Origin: Sympetrum striolatum
Lineage: Eukaryota > Arthropoda > Insecta > Odonata > Libellulidae
Reading direction: 5' to 3'
Assembly: GCA_947579665.1 (NCBI GenBank)
Contig: OX388350.1
Location: 27,437,393-27,501,392, forward strand
DNA: 64,000 nt
Position 1 is the first letter of the stretch, and the number at the start of each line of letters is the position of its first letter. The notes under the pieces are model-generated. The model was given only the letters and a program-made list of their open reading frames with translations. It was not told the DNA's origin and searched no databases. The translations under genes and the position numbers were made by a program. Positions 11,461 through 24,910 of this stretch are shown piece by piece.

Positions 11461-12984
11461 TGATTAACCTCCCAGGAGACTGCTACATGTGAAATACATG
11501 GGGATTTTAAGTGGTTACGTCAGTAGATCGGGTTTCGTATGGAGTTAGGAAAGTTACTCATTAATATCTTCTTCTGAGTTCTTTTTTTCTCGATTATCGT
11601 GAATTTTCGATTTTTACGAATACCGGATGTTTTTTATGATTTATCTTCGAACTTATTCTAAAATATCACATTTAAGGAAAGTGAACGTTTATGGTATAAA
11701 TCGTATTTTATATCGGGTTCTTGAGCATTTTAAGTTTAAAGAAAATTTTGTTCTCGGTATTGATTCATATGAAGCATTCTTCGTTTGATATATTGGCGAT
11801 ATTACATCGCATACTTAAAACTCATGGATCAAGGAAAGTTTGATTTAAAAGTTATTTAATTTACTTAAATAATTATATTATTATACATAATGATATAATT
11901 TTATCTCGTACGCATAAGCGGCCTCCTTAAACTCATGGAAAAAAACAATTTAAAAATATTGACGTGATTGGGCCTCGAAACCAGGACTTGCACTTTACGG
12001 GAAGAAGTTGTAATAACTTGACTACTATTACATTTACTCATAATTTCTCTTCTGATTCCACTTTGCCATTAAAAGTCTTCCTCGTTTTGACGTTACTTGC
12101 ATATTTGAGGCTGATTTAATTTCGTCAAAGCTTTACTTATTTGCGGGGGAGTTTCCTTGAATACGGGATATCTCTTCTTCCTGGACTTCTCCGAACTATA
12201 TCTTCGGGAAGGTAATCATCTCCTAAGAGACCCTATTTCAGGTATATCCTTGGTTTACGTAATGCATCAGCTCTTCAGGTCTCAGGGGCTTGTTTTGCTT
12301 CTGTTTGCAGACATTCGTTAAAAATTTATCGACATCGATTTACATTTTCCGTGGAGAAATGCTCGCTCGAAAGCTTACGGTGTTACCTCCGCTCCCTTCC
12401 ATCAGAGGCGAATGGTGCGGCAGTTATTGCGTTCTGATTACCCCATAGCTTATTCAGATTTTAATGAAGCTGTTTTCCAGTTCAGAAATCAAGGAAGTCT
12501 TTAAAAGTGTACTGCTAAGTATTGATACATTTTCATGATTACCCTACAAGCCTTATAGTATATAGTAGGGGGTTAAAAAACACTCATGTCCCTTACCCTA
12601 ATTGATGTCAACTTCTCTAATGCTCTGCGGGAAGAACAACCAGAAGTAGCTACCCGTTTTTGCAATATCGTTGCTAGCGAGCTTTGTTGACTGGAGTAGC
12701 ATGATTAACAACATCGTTCATGTAATCTGTATTGATAGATATTTTGTACAGCTTCCGTCGGTAATATCGTCTTCTATTTTCAAGCGAATCCCACACGAAG
12801 TACTGTGTAAAAACTGAAACACTGCTGTTAAACCCAAAATCTACATTAACATACCTATAACTGAGCTTTTAATTGATATTGGGGTATCGACTCTCTGTAA
12901 TATCCTGAGGGGTACAGTAATCTCTCGAGGAGATAATTTAGGGCTTTAAATATTCTTGTATGAGTTTCAGTCGTTCTTTGTAGC
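11461..12984. other. AT-rich non-coding stretch, nothing recognised
   Basis: No ORF, repeat or RNA gene can be supported here. Confidence 0.5.
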
Positions 12985-14110
12985 CTTTGATGCTCCGGCG
13001 CCCAAGCCACGGGAAGGTCGCAAATAAAAAGACTCCTCGTGTTGAAATTTCAGACATTTTTTTCGCCATTATCCCTCAGCGGTCGCTCCTCAATGCTGCC
13101 CTCGGCTCGGGCGTCGAAGATTCATGGGCTCAGAAGGAAAAAAGGGGGGCTGGGGTGCATAAGGGAGGCAACAACGGTGGAGGAAACCAAGCATTTCCTC
13201 CGCTTCGCTTTCACACCGCGGAAAAACGAAAGAAACAGGTGCACGAATGGGTTTTACGAAGTCGTCCACCATTTTGCTTCGGATATCTCCATCTTCCTCT
13301 CTCTTGGCTCGGCGTTGCAGGGGAGGGGAGAGGGGGAGATCACATTTGTGGATCGAGGCCCTCTTTCTTACCTTTGCCCTATCCATAGCTCTCCCTCTCC
13401 TTCCCCTACGGCTTTTGCTTCTCTGTTCACTGCGTGCAGGACTCCACTCGGTATCGCTTGCTAAACTCTTCCTCTCTCCCCCCCTTCCTCTCCCGCCACT
13501 CCCTTTCTCCCCCTCTCCCCCTTTTCTCTCGGACTCAGCCTCGATCTTTCCCCATTAGCTTTTCGCCTCCCGTTGTAGAACGAGCCACGCAACATTTGGA
13601 AGCATTTGTTTTTCCACGGGGTTTCGCGCCTTTTCCCTCCCGGAGGATTCGCCGGTTTTTGCCGGTGTCCGGTTACGGCACGGCGGTTTCCGGCTTTATT
13701 TCCCGGTTTCCGGATTGGTTTCCCGGTTGCCGACTTCATTTCCCGGTTTCTATCCACGGAGGAGGCGTGTCGGAGTGGGAATTTTGGTCTTTCGTTCTTC
13801 GCCGAAGGAGCGTCGACGTCTTTCCGGGACGTCCTCTCCGTCGTCGACTACGATTTCGATGCAGTCCCACGTGGGAGGTGTTCAATTTGCCTCTATGACT
13901 CGTTGACTGGTGCTTTGTTGTCGGTGTGTAGGAGTGGTCGCCTGGCGACGGTCGTTTCCGTGTGTTGTCATGCTCGACGTGCTCCCCGGGCCTAATCGTT
14001 CCTCCAGATGGTCGTCTCTGTGCTGAGGGACGTCGGGTTCGAGTCCCGTTTCCGGTTCTTTCTTCCGGTGATTATGTCTTGTGTGTCGACCATCGAAGGA
14101 CGTTTATTGT
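12985..14110. other. Large GC/CpG-rich island, possible promoter
   Basis: This is the longest GC-rich block in the window. It contains a pyrimidine-rich tract (about 13440-13560), a CCGG-rich minisatellite (13640-13758) and an inverted GTCGACG/CGTCGAC pair (13812-13818 and 13842-13848). Eight ORFs of 63-154 codons overlap in different frames and strands. The longest (13434-13898, 154 codons) is rich in Phe, Pro, Arg and Ser, with no domain. The repeat period of 20 inside that ORF is not a multiple of three, which argues against coding. A CpG-island promoter with a non-coding first exon is possible but unproven. Confidence 0.5.
13640..13758 (+). repeat. Minisatellite, 20-bp period, CCGG-rich
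   Basis: TTTCCCGG starts at 13699, 13719 and 13739, an exact 20-bp spacing, giving three adjacent units (TTTCCCGGTTTCCGGATTGG is the first). Looser CCGGTT/CCGGTG units precede from about 13640. The array lies in the middle of the GC-rich island. Confidence 0.8.
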
Positions 14111-17100
14111 TTTTGTCCGATTGTGAGTGTCGTAATAGAACGCCGATTTCAATATGATTTTACGATAGTTTCATATTACCTCAAGTTCAAGTGACCTCAA
14201 TTATTACCTGATTACCGCAAGATTAAGATGCCTATGGATTTTAGTAAAAATTATAGTTAGTTTAGATGCCGATACTCATAAGTGGATAATAAAGAGAAAT
14301 AGTCACAAATATAATAGGTGCATTTTCACGAGATCGAAGAAAATATATAAGAAAGTATTCGATATACCTATCTAGTCGTTGTGGCGGTGTATCGCTAGAA
14401 TAAGTGGAAAATATTAAATTTAAAATTTGTCAAAGATACGCGGAGATTTATCCGCAGATACGAATAATATTTGGAATTTTTCCTCAGAAGTGACCGTGAC
14501 AGTTCGGGATGAATTCGCGAAGGATTAAGATGGAATAGGAGTTGACAGAAAGTGAGTTCCGAATAGTTGTTTTGGTACGGATGTTGAAAACAGTTTGGAT
14601 GAAATTCTTACTCGATGGCATACAAACTTGTGGCAAGGTGCAGAACATCTGCGACGATCTAGTCCAGTTATCTTGATATCCAAGTTGCAGATATTGCACG
14701 TGGGAATTGCTTTCGAAGGTGACGATTGTACTCGATGTTGATATCATAAAACCTTCTATTAGTGTTATGAAAATCGTCAAGAAAAAAGTCAAAAAAGCCG
14801 GTAGAGTTGTTTATTTTTTAGTTTTTCTGATACTTTTTAGGATAAAGAGAAGTCAGATCTCAATATTGAGTGAGCTTTTTTATTTGGAAGTGCCCTTACA
14901 AATTAACTACAAGTAAATTATCATATGTGGTAGTGAGTTATGGTAGTGAGTTTTGTAGAATAGTGAACATTTTCCTATACGATAATATGGAAATGTAGAA
15001 AATTCATTTATGTTTTAGACTAAATCAGCGAAGTGATATTTATTCTGCACTACCTCAGTAAATCGTGAGATTGTTTATAATGGAAGAGAAGGCAAAATAT
15101 GAAAGTATGGATTCATTTTGCAAATTGCTGATACAAAATAAAATATTTTCTCTGTTGAGGTTGTCGTGAATCATGGTAGTGACTTTTATGTAGTTTTGAA
15201 TGAAAATGAGTTATTAGTGAGGCATAAATTAAATTTTAACTAGTGCATTTATCAGAGAGAAAATATCTTGCATTGTTAGAGTGAAAGTTTTGCCAGTGGT
15301 AGATTATCAGCCGATTTTAGGATATCAATAAAAATTTTGGAATGAATTTTATATCTTCTCCTGAACTGATTATTCTAGAGTGAGTTTTGGAAATAAAAAT
15401 TTGAGGGAAGTATGAACATATTGAAGTTTTGCAAATAAGGACTGTTTAGCGTTTATAGTGAAAGGGGAAAAATATTTCTTTAAACTGTGCAATATTTTAT
15501 CGTGTGTGGTTAATATCGTCAAGGAAATTGTGAAAAGTTATGATAGCCTCTTAGCCTCATTTTGTTCTGAAAAATTTATTTCTGTCTCAACTGTCATTTG
15601 AGGAATTTATTTTTAAACGTTTGAGAAGAATACTGTGATTTCCGATTTTTTTAAAATAACCGGTTTCGGGTGGCATAACCATCTATCTCCAGGTTATCTT
15701 CATCCTTCTCCATTAAAAAGAAAGAATTCAGTCTTTTGGAGTATATTTTACCTTCTAATTCTTCAGATATTTTCTCCATTTTGATGCATTTTCCATTACT
15801 TGGTTTTATCGGAGAGATTTTAAATCCTATTATAATTTGAGAAATAAGTATTACTTTGATACCGATGGCTGGGTCATACATAATGAAAAAGCTTGGCCTA
15901 TATTTAGGGACGCAAAGTTTCATCTACATTGCGCCAGCTATGATGAGTTTTGCATTTGAAAAACTCACAGTACTTTCCTCTAGCTTCAATACCTTTCCTT
16001 AATTTTTTTCTATTTTAATTAAAGAAGTTCACGTAATCGTATGCCAAATCCTTCGTATATATTTGCATAGTTCTTACTCCTGCTGTTTGAATCGTGACTC
16101 GAATTTCGTATTTTAAAAATCTGTTTCATTAACAAAAGTGGTCACCAAGGTGGTGTGCGAAAACTAGCAAATTTTTGGGTTCCTGGGTACCCATTTTTCG
16201 ATGAAACGGAAATGTTTTTGGGCTTTGAAACTTCTGCTGAAATATATTAATTTATTTATCTCTCCATCATCGAAGTTGTTAATTTCCATTAACTTGTGTT
16301 TGTAGCCGAATCGGTAGGATATGCGACTTATAAGTTTTTGCTAAGCGTTCGAATCGACGTAGAAAATTTGGGGAAAAGAGTACACGAGGAGAGGTGAGTG
16401 AGATGAAGAACATTAAGAAGGAGGTCGAGCGAACATTGATATGTAAAGTACTGTTAGCGTTCTCTGGAAAGCGGATTCTAGAGAAAGGAAGACGTAAACA
16501 GGTTTGAAACGACGAGGTTGAGTTGGGGAAGGAAAACAAGCATGCTTATAAACACGACTTGAAATAACTGTTGTCACTCGAAGTAATTTTAGCCCGTGAG
16601 AGATTTGAATATTCTTCCTAAGGCCTCCAAGTAGTATCGAGAGTGAATTGAAAGTTTTACCGCGCAGTTGCCTGAAGGTTTGATGTGGAGCAGCAGGTAT
16701 GGGATTACTGACCCTATTCCCTACACGTAGTTAACGCTAGTGCCTTTTCGTGAGATGTTTGTAACTCTTCTAACTCTCGGAAATGGTTTTTCTTATCTAT
16801 AAATATTCCTACATAGTTTTAATGGTCATAATATAAACAATAAAGCATCTTTTATTTGGGCGAGTTTGAGAGCGAAGATTGAGCGAGAATATCTCCTTGC
16901 ATTTATCTCGTAAGGCCGTCCGTACGTTTTGCTTGTCGTAATTTTAAGTAATGGAGTCACTAAGGATTACCACCTCTACAAACGAAGATCATCTCCTTAT
17001 AAAATATGGAGCTTCCACAAAAACACTTATGTGCAATTAAATATTAACTTAGTTGCTCGAATAATATCGCGTAAATTATCATTGTCACCAAATTATATGA

Positions 17101-18150
17101 AGATTTAGGCATCTGTAAATATACACAATTTTTTGGTAGCTATTGCAGTTATACCTAGAGAAAATATGGGAAAATGATGCTCGGATATCGTAGTGGCGTA
17201 GCATTTTGTCAGCTACTTTTTAATGTCAATCTTTTTACCGGTGAGACTGCAGTTTATTTACAATCAACATTCTATTCCTATCTAAGATAGAGGAGATTCT
17301 TTACTATATTCTAAATAGTTCAATGTATTTTTTACAAGAGAAATGCAAGACCATAAATTTCAAATGAGCCAAAAGATCATTTTCATGTTGGTGACGGTGT
17401 AACAAACATCACCGCTTCATGACTTCTCGTCTGACAATTTGCGTCAATCATTTTCCAAGAATTATATCCTCGATCTGACGTCCCTCCATTCATCCTATTT
17501 GAATGATCCCCGGAGGAATATGTCATCTCGACGTAATGAAGTATAAATGGATATTCAAAGGTTAATGTGCCACGATGGTGTTGTTCTCGACATGATTCAT
17601 GCTTCCCTTCTGCTTCTGAATCGAATCTGTTTTGAATCGAAGTGCCGTGCGATGGTATGCAAACTTATGCTCTGAATAGAATGGGGTCAGCGTATCATAG
17701 AGTGGATATCAACGAAGACGGAAGTTGCGGAGGAAGAGTGAGGTTATTAGGCTTTTGAAATGTGTTTCCCTTGGATTTTGGCGGTGATTGGCTAAAAACA
17801 AAGGTTCTGAACTTGACCTTCTGTTTACATAGCGGTGAAAATTGTTTTACGATCCATGCTTGATATATTCGGATATATATTCCCGCTATAAAAATGTCGG
17901 TACGTCGTTATGTAGATAAAATCTACTATCCGTTAAAATAATGATTTCGGACTTAACGATCTCACCCCTACGAGAATCTTCTGATAAAAGTAAAGTAAAA
18001 ATTATATAACATCGACCGGTTTTGGCGTGAGCGGATATATGTTAGCTTAACTGTATCTTTTAAATAAAATTCACAGACATAGACGATGTTTTGCGGAAAA
18101 GGGCTTCGTTGTTAAATTCAGCTCAACAGGATCTTTTAAATTCAATTCTT
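14111..18150. other. AT-rich non-coding stretch with one small hairpin
   Basis: No gene is supported. ORFs at 14484-14792 (minus), 15651-15923 (minus) and 16279-16539 (minus) lack recognisable domains. At 15656-15697 a short hairpin (ATAACC/GGTTAT arms) encloses, on the minus strand, CTGGAGATAG then GCCACCCGAAACCGG, a relic of the CTGANGATG...GAAACCGG core. Confidence 0.5.
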
Positions 18151-19153
18151 ATGTTGAATAGTCTGAAGAGCGCTCTTTGGACCGAAACCGGTCTAAAATC
18201 AAAGTGTTGATTGACTTGTGGAAAATAAAAAGTTGAATTATTTCCGATAGGATCTCATGAAGATCGGTCAGAAAATTTTCATACTCTTCGAAATAGAATC
18301 GTCTTCATTTTGCTTTTTTTTGTTGTTGTTATGGAGGATTATTCAGCGCAACTCTTCACAACAAACGGCCCCAGTAACTAATTTTTTCTGAAGAGAGTAT
18401 CCCTCCAAGAATCGAAATGAAGCGTTAGAGTGAGCCTAATGGGCTATTTATCTTCTGGGATCCTATTCTTTCCTGTTGGAATAACGGCCACGCTTACACC
18501 TGTTTTCAGCCTGTTTGGAAATTAGGGGAGAGAACTCATTTAATCTTCAAACCATTCCTCCACTAACGTAGAATCGAAGATGAATGGACATGATTAATGC
18601 CATGTTTATACGTTCATTAATATCATTGGGCCACTTCTCTTTGAGAATCTCGTGTCTCTTTTGAATGCCAACCAGAACCGAGTGAACCAGAAGTTGTTTT
18701 ATATATTAGATTTTCACATAAATACCTCTGACGGAAGTGTCTTCCGAAGGTGTAACGGTTCCTCCAAGCCTTTTTACTTTTAATTCTACTCCTGAATCTA
18801 CCTTCGGCAGGGGGCGTATGTACCAAACTTATCTCTCTCTCAATGTATATTTCTAAATCAATTTACTGTCTTTTATAATTAGCGGAAGAAAATGAATTTT
18901 TGAAAGAACTAGTCCTGAGGTCCATTTCACCATTTTTACGCAATATTTTATGTAACTAATAGCTCATACAACAGGAAGGTAGCATAATATCTGTAATGCC
19001 TTCCAAGAAATTACGTTTTCTTAGTTTACAGAGCAAATTATGCCAATTGTCCACAACGATGACATTCTATTCTTGTAATCATTATGAATTATTTTGATTT
19101 CAGTTATTCCAGTGGGGACTGTCAGATTTGAGTGTGTTAAATCTTTTGGATTG
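18151..19153. other. Non-coding stretch with one core-motif relic
   Basis: At 18163-18192 CTGAAGAGCGCTC is followed by GGACCGAAACCGGTC, matching the CTGANGA...GAAACCGG core of the foldback elements, but without clear flanking arms. The rest holds no supported gene; the ORF at 18623-18826 (minus) has no known motif. Confidence 0.45.
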
Positions 19154-19410
19154 GCGCTGACATGCAATTTTTAGTTGCGCAACTATTTGATCGGCCGATC
19201 GTCGTTATTTATAGCAACGTAATTGTTTACGATCGGTTAACAACAATAACGCATGCGTGAGCGTTTGAGTTGCATTCATTCAGTTTGAGGGAAAACACAA
19301 ACTATTAAATCGAACAACTAAACAGTTGCATGTGAGTGCAATCTCTAAGAACCCTTGGTAGTCACTCAGGCAATCAAACAATCGGCCAACTATATATTGC
19401 ATATCAGCGC
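19154..19410. mobile_element. 257-bp terminal-inverted-repeat element
   Basis: The left end GCGCTGACATGCAATTTTTA, GTTG and the right end (reverse complement GCGCTGATATGCAATATATA, GTTG) form 24-bp terminal inverted repeats with 3 mismatches. Just inside the left end are two perfect 12-bp palindromes, AGTTGCGCAACT (19173-19184) and GATCGGCCGATC (19189-19200). There is no ORF and no clear target-site duplication, so the superfamily is unassigned. A non-autonomous DNA transposon is the simplest reading. Confidence 0.6.
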
Positions 19411-22059
19411 ATAGCCTTATTGTAGATCATAGTTGTTATGAGATGATAATGTACAGATTTTACTTAGCGTCGAACTAAGATTGATGTTAGGTTTTGTTTT
19501 CCGCCTCTTCTCGTCAATTTTCCCAGGAAATCCCGAGGCGATGGAAAGTCTTACTGAAAGTTCTCGGAATTGCGCAAGTGTTTTCTTCGGTCGATGTTCC
19601 GTACTCAGGAGTGCTATTTTGAAACCGTTGCGGTGTTTAGCATTTCATTAGCACCTCGTGCACTCTTATAGGGAATAGAACTGGCGATGCGATCCATCTC
19701 TCAAGAGAGGCCTCATTGGCTTTTGAGAATGTCTTAATCGGAGGCTTCTTCGGTGGGCTATCAAATGGAATTAGCGTGACAAATCCTCGTTACCAAACAA
19801 AAAGAGCTTCCGAAGGAGAATACGGCGAGCGGCTTAATATTATTTTAATTTTACAAGAGCTTGTCTTGTTCCATTTCACGGTCAGGATTCTGCTTTCGTT
19901 TCGAATTAATTTCCAGCCCTTGTTTCTCGTGGTTATTTAAGTTATTTTAGTCATCAATTTTGGTATATTTATGGTAGTCGGAGAGGTTGTTTTTCGAGGC
20001 TCAAAAGAGAAAGTTACTATTCTCCTGAAGTCAGTGGAAGTTGAGATTCAATGTATGGTTTCGGCCTTCAATTTATGGGATTCCATATTTAGATAGAATG
20101 CTTACAAATTGATTTATTTATACTATCCACAATAATTTAACGAACGCAGCAAAGATTTAGATGCACAGCATCATCAGCATTTGTTCGAGTCTTGTGGATT
20201 GTAGAAATAAATTATTTTTGTAACCATTCCGAAATTAACATTACAATAGAAAGAATTTGATTTACGTAGATGTGATACTGGACTTCTTAAATACCTGAAA
20301 GATTAGGGTTTTTGAATTTATTTGCTCTTTCTAAACTGAAAGAAAAAGAAATTAATATGTTTCCAACGTAGTTTTTTCTCAATAAGGCGTTGGTTCACTT
20401 ATTGCTCGTCAAATTTTCTCAAAGTGATTTTCTAAGATGAGCTCCAAATTTTATTCTTTTTCATTGTCTGTATATAGTTATTAACCCCGATTGCTAGCTC
20501 TGATGTCCGTGATTCACTATAACATTGATCCACTTTTATCGAGTTAAATGACAGTTTCAGCTTACTTTTCGAATAGTGTGATCGGTGTAAAAATCTTTCG
20601 ATTCTATGTCGCTGAGTTTTTTACGAGGTTTTATTTCAAGGTTTCGTAAACCCACATATAGCCAATTCAAATGGATTGGGAAGCTTCTCGAAGAGCTAAA
20701 TATTCCTTAGTAGATGACATAATTTATTGTGGATAAATCTTCCTTTAACTTAAATTTGATTAGTCTCTTTTGCAACATTCATCAGATAATCCATGTAATA
20801 AATCTAAACTAAACTTCCAGAATTTGATATTTTTTGTACTTTCCTTTTAATCTTAACTTTATACACTGCTGAATCTGGTACAATTTCCTGGAAAAGCTTT
20901 AGTAAAGAGAATTCTTCCCACATATATATTGTTCTCATTCCACCACTAACCTGCCCAGTTGCCTCTTAATTGACTAATATAGTTCTTGCGTCGAAGGTTA
21001 TGGAAGAGGGAATAGAAAGTAATTAGTACCTGAGTCATGGAATTTTATTTTCCGTCCCATTACTTTTAACGGTGAAAGTGGTGATGATTAAATTAATTCG
21101 TTTCGTAATTATAGTAGAAACAATTCTCTCAGTAGGACTCATTTGTCTAACGTATTTTATTCATACTTAAAATCACGCAAACAGCATATGGAAATAAATA
21201 TTTTTAAACTTTTAAGTAAACAGGTCTTTGAAACCATGACATTATTTTATATTTTGGTTTAACCTCTTAAAGGATTTCTGTAATGAATAGCGAACTTAAT
21301 ACCTGCAAACTCAAATTGATTTCAAAGTATAATCGACCCATATTTTTTCGCATCTATTGATGAGAAGTCGTGATTTGGACGTAATTTCTTTTATCATAAA
21401 ATGGCTGGCTGCAAAAACCGCCTTTGAAAGAGACTGTTTTGGATTTTTTATAGAGAAATGTGGCGTCAGTTAATGTTTAAAAGTATACACTTTCCGCTCA
21501 ATGCAAATGAGAATCAGCTCTTGAATTTTACAACGAGTTTCTCCTCAATCCATCTATGCAACTCAACAAGTGAATTTTACCGACAGTTTCTGGAATACTA
21601 TTTAAAGCTTTATTAGAACTTCACGGAAAGCAAAATTGATTCGATTTAAGCCTTTATATACCACAGAAAGCTATACTCTGATCCATTACGGAGATAGAAA
21701 TTCATTGTTATGCCCATGCATGGAAATCCGCTTTCGGTCGTATACTTGTTAGACATGGTAATGAATGTAATCATCAACGCAAGTGGAGGTAATTGGACGA
21801 GATTTAGCCATCTTTGGATGTAGTACTCGCAATCTCTTCTTCCACTTAGAATCGCTGTAGTATTTATCCGTTCAACTCCCTCGAGGGAGCGTGGCTTACT
21901 CCTCGTGTTTCCATCGCCTTTCCCTCGCATATCAACAATTGTTAATTAGCTGCTCAGGACGCCTTAATTATTCGGAGCGACCCGTCTGCCCCGAACACCT
22001 CTTTACAAAGGCAAATCTTCGAGAATCTATTTACATTTAATGAGATTTGGTAAGTCACA
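19411..22059. other. AT-rich non-coding stretch, nothing recognised
   Basis: ORFs at 19716-19940 (plus, starts before this stretch's AT-rich part) and 21646-21930 (minus) have no recognisable domain. No repeat was identified. Confidence 0.5.
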
Positions 22060-22500
22060 AGGCCCTGGGAAGTCCTTCGGCCAGCGGCGAGAGAGCCTTT
22101 GGCACTTTCGCCGCTAAATATTCATCGCGTGGATTAAATACCGTGAAAGCGGGTAAAAGAGTATCGCATACGTGTTTTGATGACCTTTAAATGCGTATAA
22201 CGGGATGCATTTAAAGGAGCATCTCGGGGTGTCTGTCGTACGCGTGGGTTGCGGCGCGAAATGAATGACGCATCTTTTATGGGAGTATGACAGCGAGATG
22301 CGGGCGTTGGAGGGTGCTGGAGGAGCGGCACGCACGCCGGAGGGTCCTGAATAGAATATTGCGGTTGGTTATTAAGAGTTGGGTGTGCGAGGTTTTCCTC
22401 CCGTTTCACCCCGTATGCTGTTTTCAAACCTTCTGCTTTCATGGCGGAGGTTCCTTGCCGGTGAAGCTGACGGTGTCCGGGAGTTCGGAGGGTTATCAAT
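22060..22500. other. GC-rich island with an 11-bp inverted repeat
   Basis: The segment is GC- and CpG-rich relative to its flanks and carries overlapping ORFs on both strands without protein motifs. CCTTTAAATGC at 22184-22194 and GCATTTAAAGG at 22207-22217 are exact reverse complements with a 12-bp spacer, a symmetric site that could bind a dimeric protein or form a small cruciform. A cis-regulatory role is inference only. Confidence 0.45.
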
Positions 22501-22820
22501 CCTAAATTGCGTATATTCTGCGATGCATTTTGTTGATGGAGTTAGTTGTGGCACTAATAAAGCTTTCCATTTAACGATTTGTTTTTCATCTTCATTCTTT
22601 CTAAAAGATAAAACTTATAAAACTTGACCTATAGGTCTAGAATTATAATATACAACTAAAAGAGACTGTAAACTTTATTTAAAAATCTAGCAAACAATAT
22701 TATAATCGATGGTTAAATGTTTCCTTGCGTTAATAATGATTATTAACTTATCTGCAAGATTGAGTGAGTCTCAGATCAATTGTGTTTAATAATGATACAG
22801 TCCTGCTTATGACATGATGC

Positions 22821-22862
22821 ATCTGCTTATCAATTAATTTTCAGATTAATTGATAAGCAGAT
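22821..22862. repeat. Perfect 18-bp inverted repeat (hairpin)
   Basis: ATCTGCTTATCAATTAAT at 22821-22838 and its exact reverse complement at 22845-22862 are separated by TTTCAG. The surrounding 22501-22820 and 22863-23100 hold no gene. It is short and AT-rich for a microRNA precursor and has no bulges; a foldback insertion scar is likelier. Confidence 0.85.
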
Positions 22863-24910
22863 TTGACTAGACATTATAATATCGGACTTCAATTTGATAT
22901 GTCAATCCTCATTTTAATTACCAGATTATATTACACTTCGTTACAGTTTAAGTGAAGATCACTATTAAGCTATATTTTAACTATGCATTACAATACTGTG
23001 CCCTAGAGTTGGGGAATTCGAGATTTGCGGTGGTTAGCCTTGCATCGCCGGATCAGGACATACGATGTTAACTCCTCCAGGGTTATGAAATAGATGTTTG
23101 TGTTCGTGACTATAAAGGTTAATTGCAAGAGTGATTTCTTCAGGCTAAAACTCGCCAAATAAAGTCGTCACTATTATTAATATGAAAGCAAGAAACTGGA
23201 GTTCGAAAAGGGCATTCATTTCTGTTGCAAAAGTTTCACACAGAATACTAAGAAAATAATAAGTCAATGAGCAAAACTAATCTTATTTTTAGTTTAATCT
23301 AGTGGGACTTTATATTATAGTGAATAATTATAGGAGGAATTAAAATAATTTTACTGGAAAGGGTTCCAATGTAGACTATGCTGTTAGTTACTGAGGCGCA
23401 TTAACAATCATTATATAGTCGGATTGAGCATGTAGGATTATTTACGTTGTGTGCCCAATTCGTGGAAATACCTTTGAAAAACTAAATAAATTTTTATTTT
23501 GAGTACGAACCACTGATTGAAACTGTATTATTTGGAACATAGGAGTTTTCAGGACCAGGAGCGACGACAAAGATGGCTTTTGGAGATTTAAAAACATGTA
23601 GCGTAGAAATTGAGTTAATACGTAAAGGTGCCGTTGAATAGAGAATGGGGAACCACTTGAGTGAGGGATACTTGAATACCCGAGAAACTTGGAAAAACCT
23701 GGAGAAAACCCGGAGAAGAAGGGAATTCCATTCTAGCGGGAAAGAAAAGAACTCTCGGTTAATTTATTCGAAAAATTCCACGTATGACTCATTTTGCGAA
23801 GGAACTTTCGCTATTTCTCGTTTTTAAGCGCATTTTAGTTGAGTAAATATCTTCCGAAAGGAAGAAGCGCTGCGAAAACCGATAAATCGGCTGGATCATG
23901 CCGCACAAAAAGAACTGGCACCGATTCAAATAAACAGGAGCAGTCTCGGATCAGTCGGCGTCGTAGTTTCCTTGAGTATCCATTATTTTATTGGTCGAGA
24001 CGAGAGGAGAATAAGGATCGGATGGATGCAGATGCATACTAATTTAAATCCTTACGGAGAGAGATTTTTGCATTCCAGGATTTCAGCCTTCTCCAAGACG
24101 ATGATAATAATTAGGTCTTCTAAAGATCAATGATGCAACATTGATCGGACATTTAAAAAGTAAAGAACGGGCATAAGTGGAGCTAATGCATGCACATTTC
24201 ATCCACCTAGATCGTGATACATATTAGGATATCAATAGTGGATATCTATGACCAATTAAGAATTTTTATTAATTGACTCTATTTAACAGCTATCATTTCT
24301 TGGTTAGCAAACACTGTTTGGTTATAAAAAGAAGCCTCAATCGATTTATTGATATTAGGTCTGTCTTTAAAGTATTCAGCCCAAAGGCCAGTTGGTACCT
24401 CAACCCCTCTGATATAAGCTACTAAGAGCTTGTAGAGAGGAACTTGCACTAGGCAGGATGAGGAGTGAGGTAGTTTGCCATTGAGTCAGAATGCTATAAG
24501 CAAAACATATCCACGCAAGTGAAACACAATGACTATATGAGTAACGCTTTTTTTCTTGGCATTCCGTAAGGAGAGACCTTGATTAGTGCAATTATTCACT
24601 CATACCTAAGTAGCTTTCATTTCATCGCAGCCATGATCAAGACAAGAACAAAAGAAAATGAAAGATACATTTTTCTCTATCCTGTACCACATGACAAATA
24701 AAAATATTCCATTCATCAGAGTATGGTAGTAGGAACTAATATTAGGTATAATTTTGAATTATTAATATTGACTGAGAAAGTTTAGTTCCCGAAAAGTATT
24801 ACGGGACCATGAATGATGTAATCGGGACACGTCTGGGTACACCAGTAAGTGTGGCCACAAGAGTTGCGGAGAATAACTGTATTTACTATACGTTACTGAG
24901 ATTTTAATAG
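22863..24910. other. Non-coding stretch with a family A remnant
   Basis: At 23561-23594 GCGACGACAAAGATGGCTTT, then TGGAGATTTAAAA, matches the right arm of the family A elements at 1858-2517. Nothing else is recognised; ORFs of 60 and 67 codons at 23645 and 23839 have no known motif. Confidence 0.45.

Noticed and set aside
13434..13898. 154-codon ORF in the GC-rich island
   Set aside because: Several frames are open on both strands, composition is low complexity, and a 20-bp repeat crosses it out of frame.
14015..14060. tRNA gene (GGGTTCGAGTCCCG resembles a B box and T-arm)
   Set aside because: No A box or acceptor stem at the right distance; it sits in a GC-rich island where such a match can arise by chance.
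22821..22862. microRNA precursor
   Set aside because: The stem is only 18 bp, perfectly paired and very AT-rich, and does not resemble a known insect microRNA.
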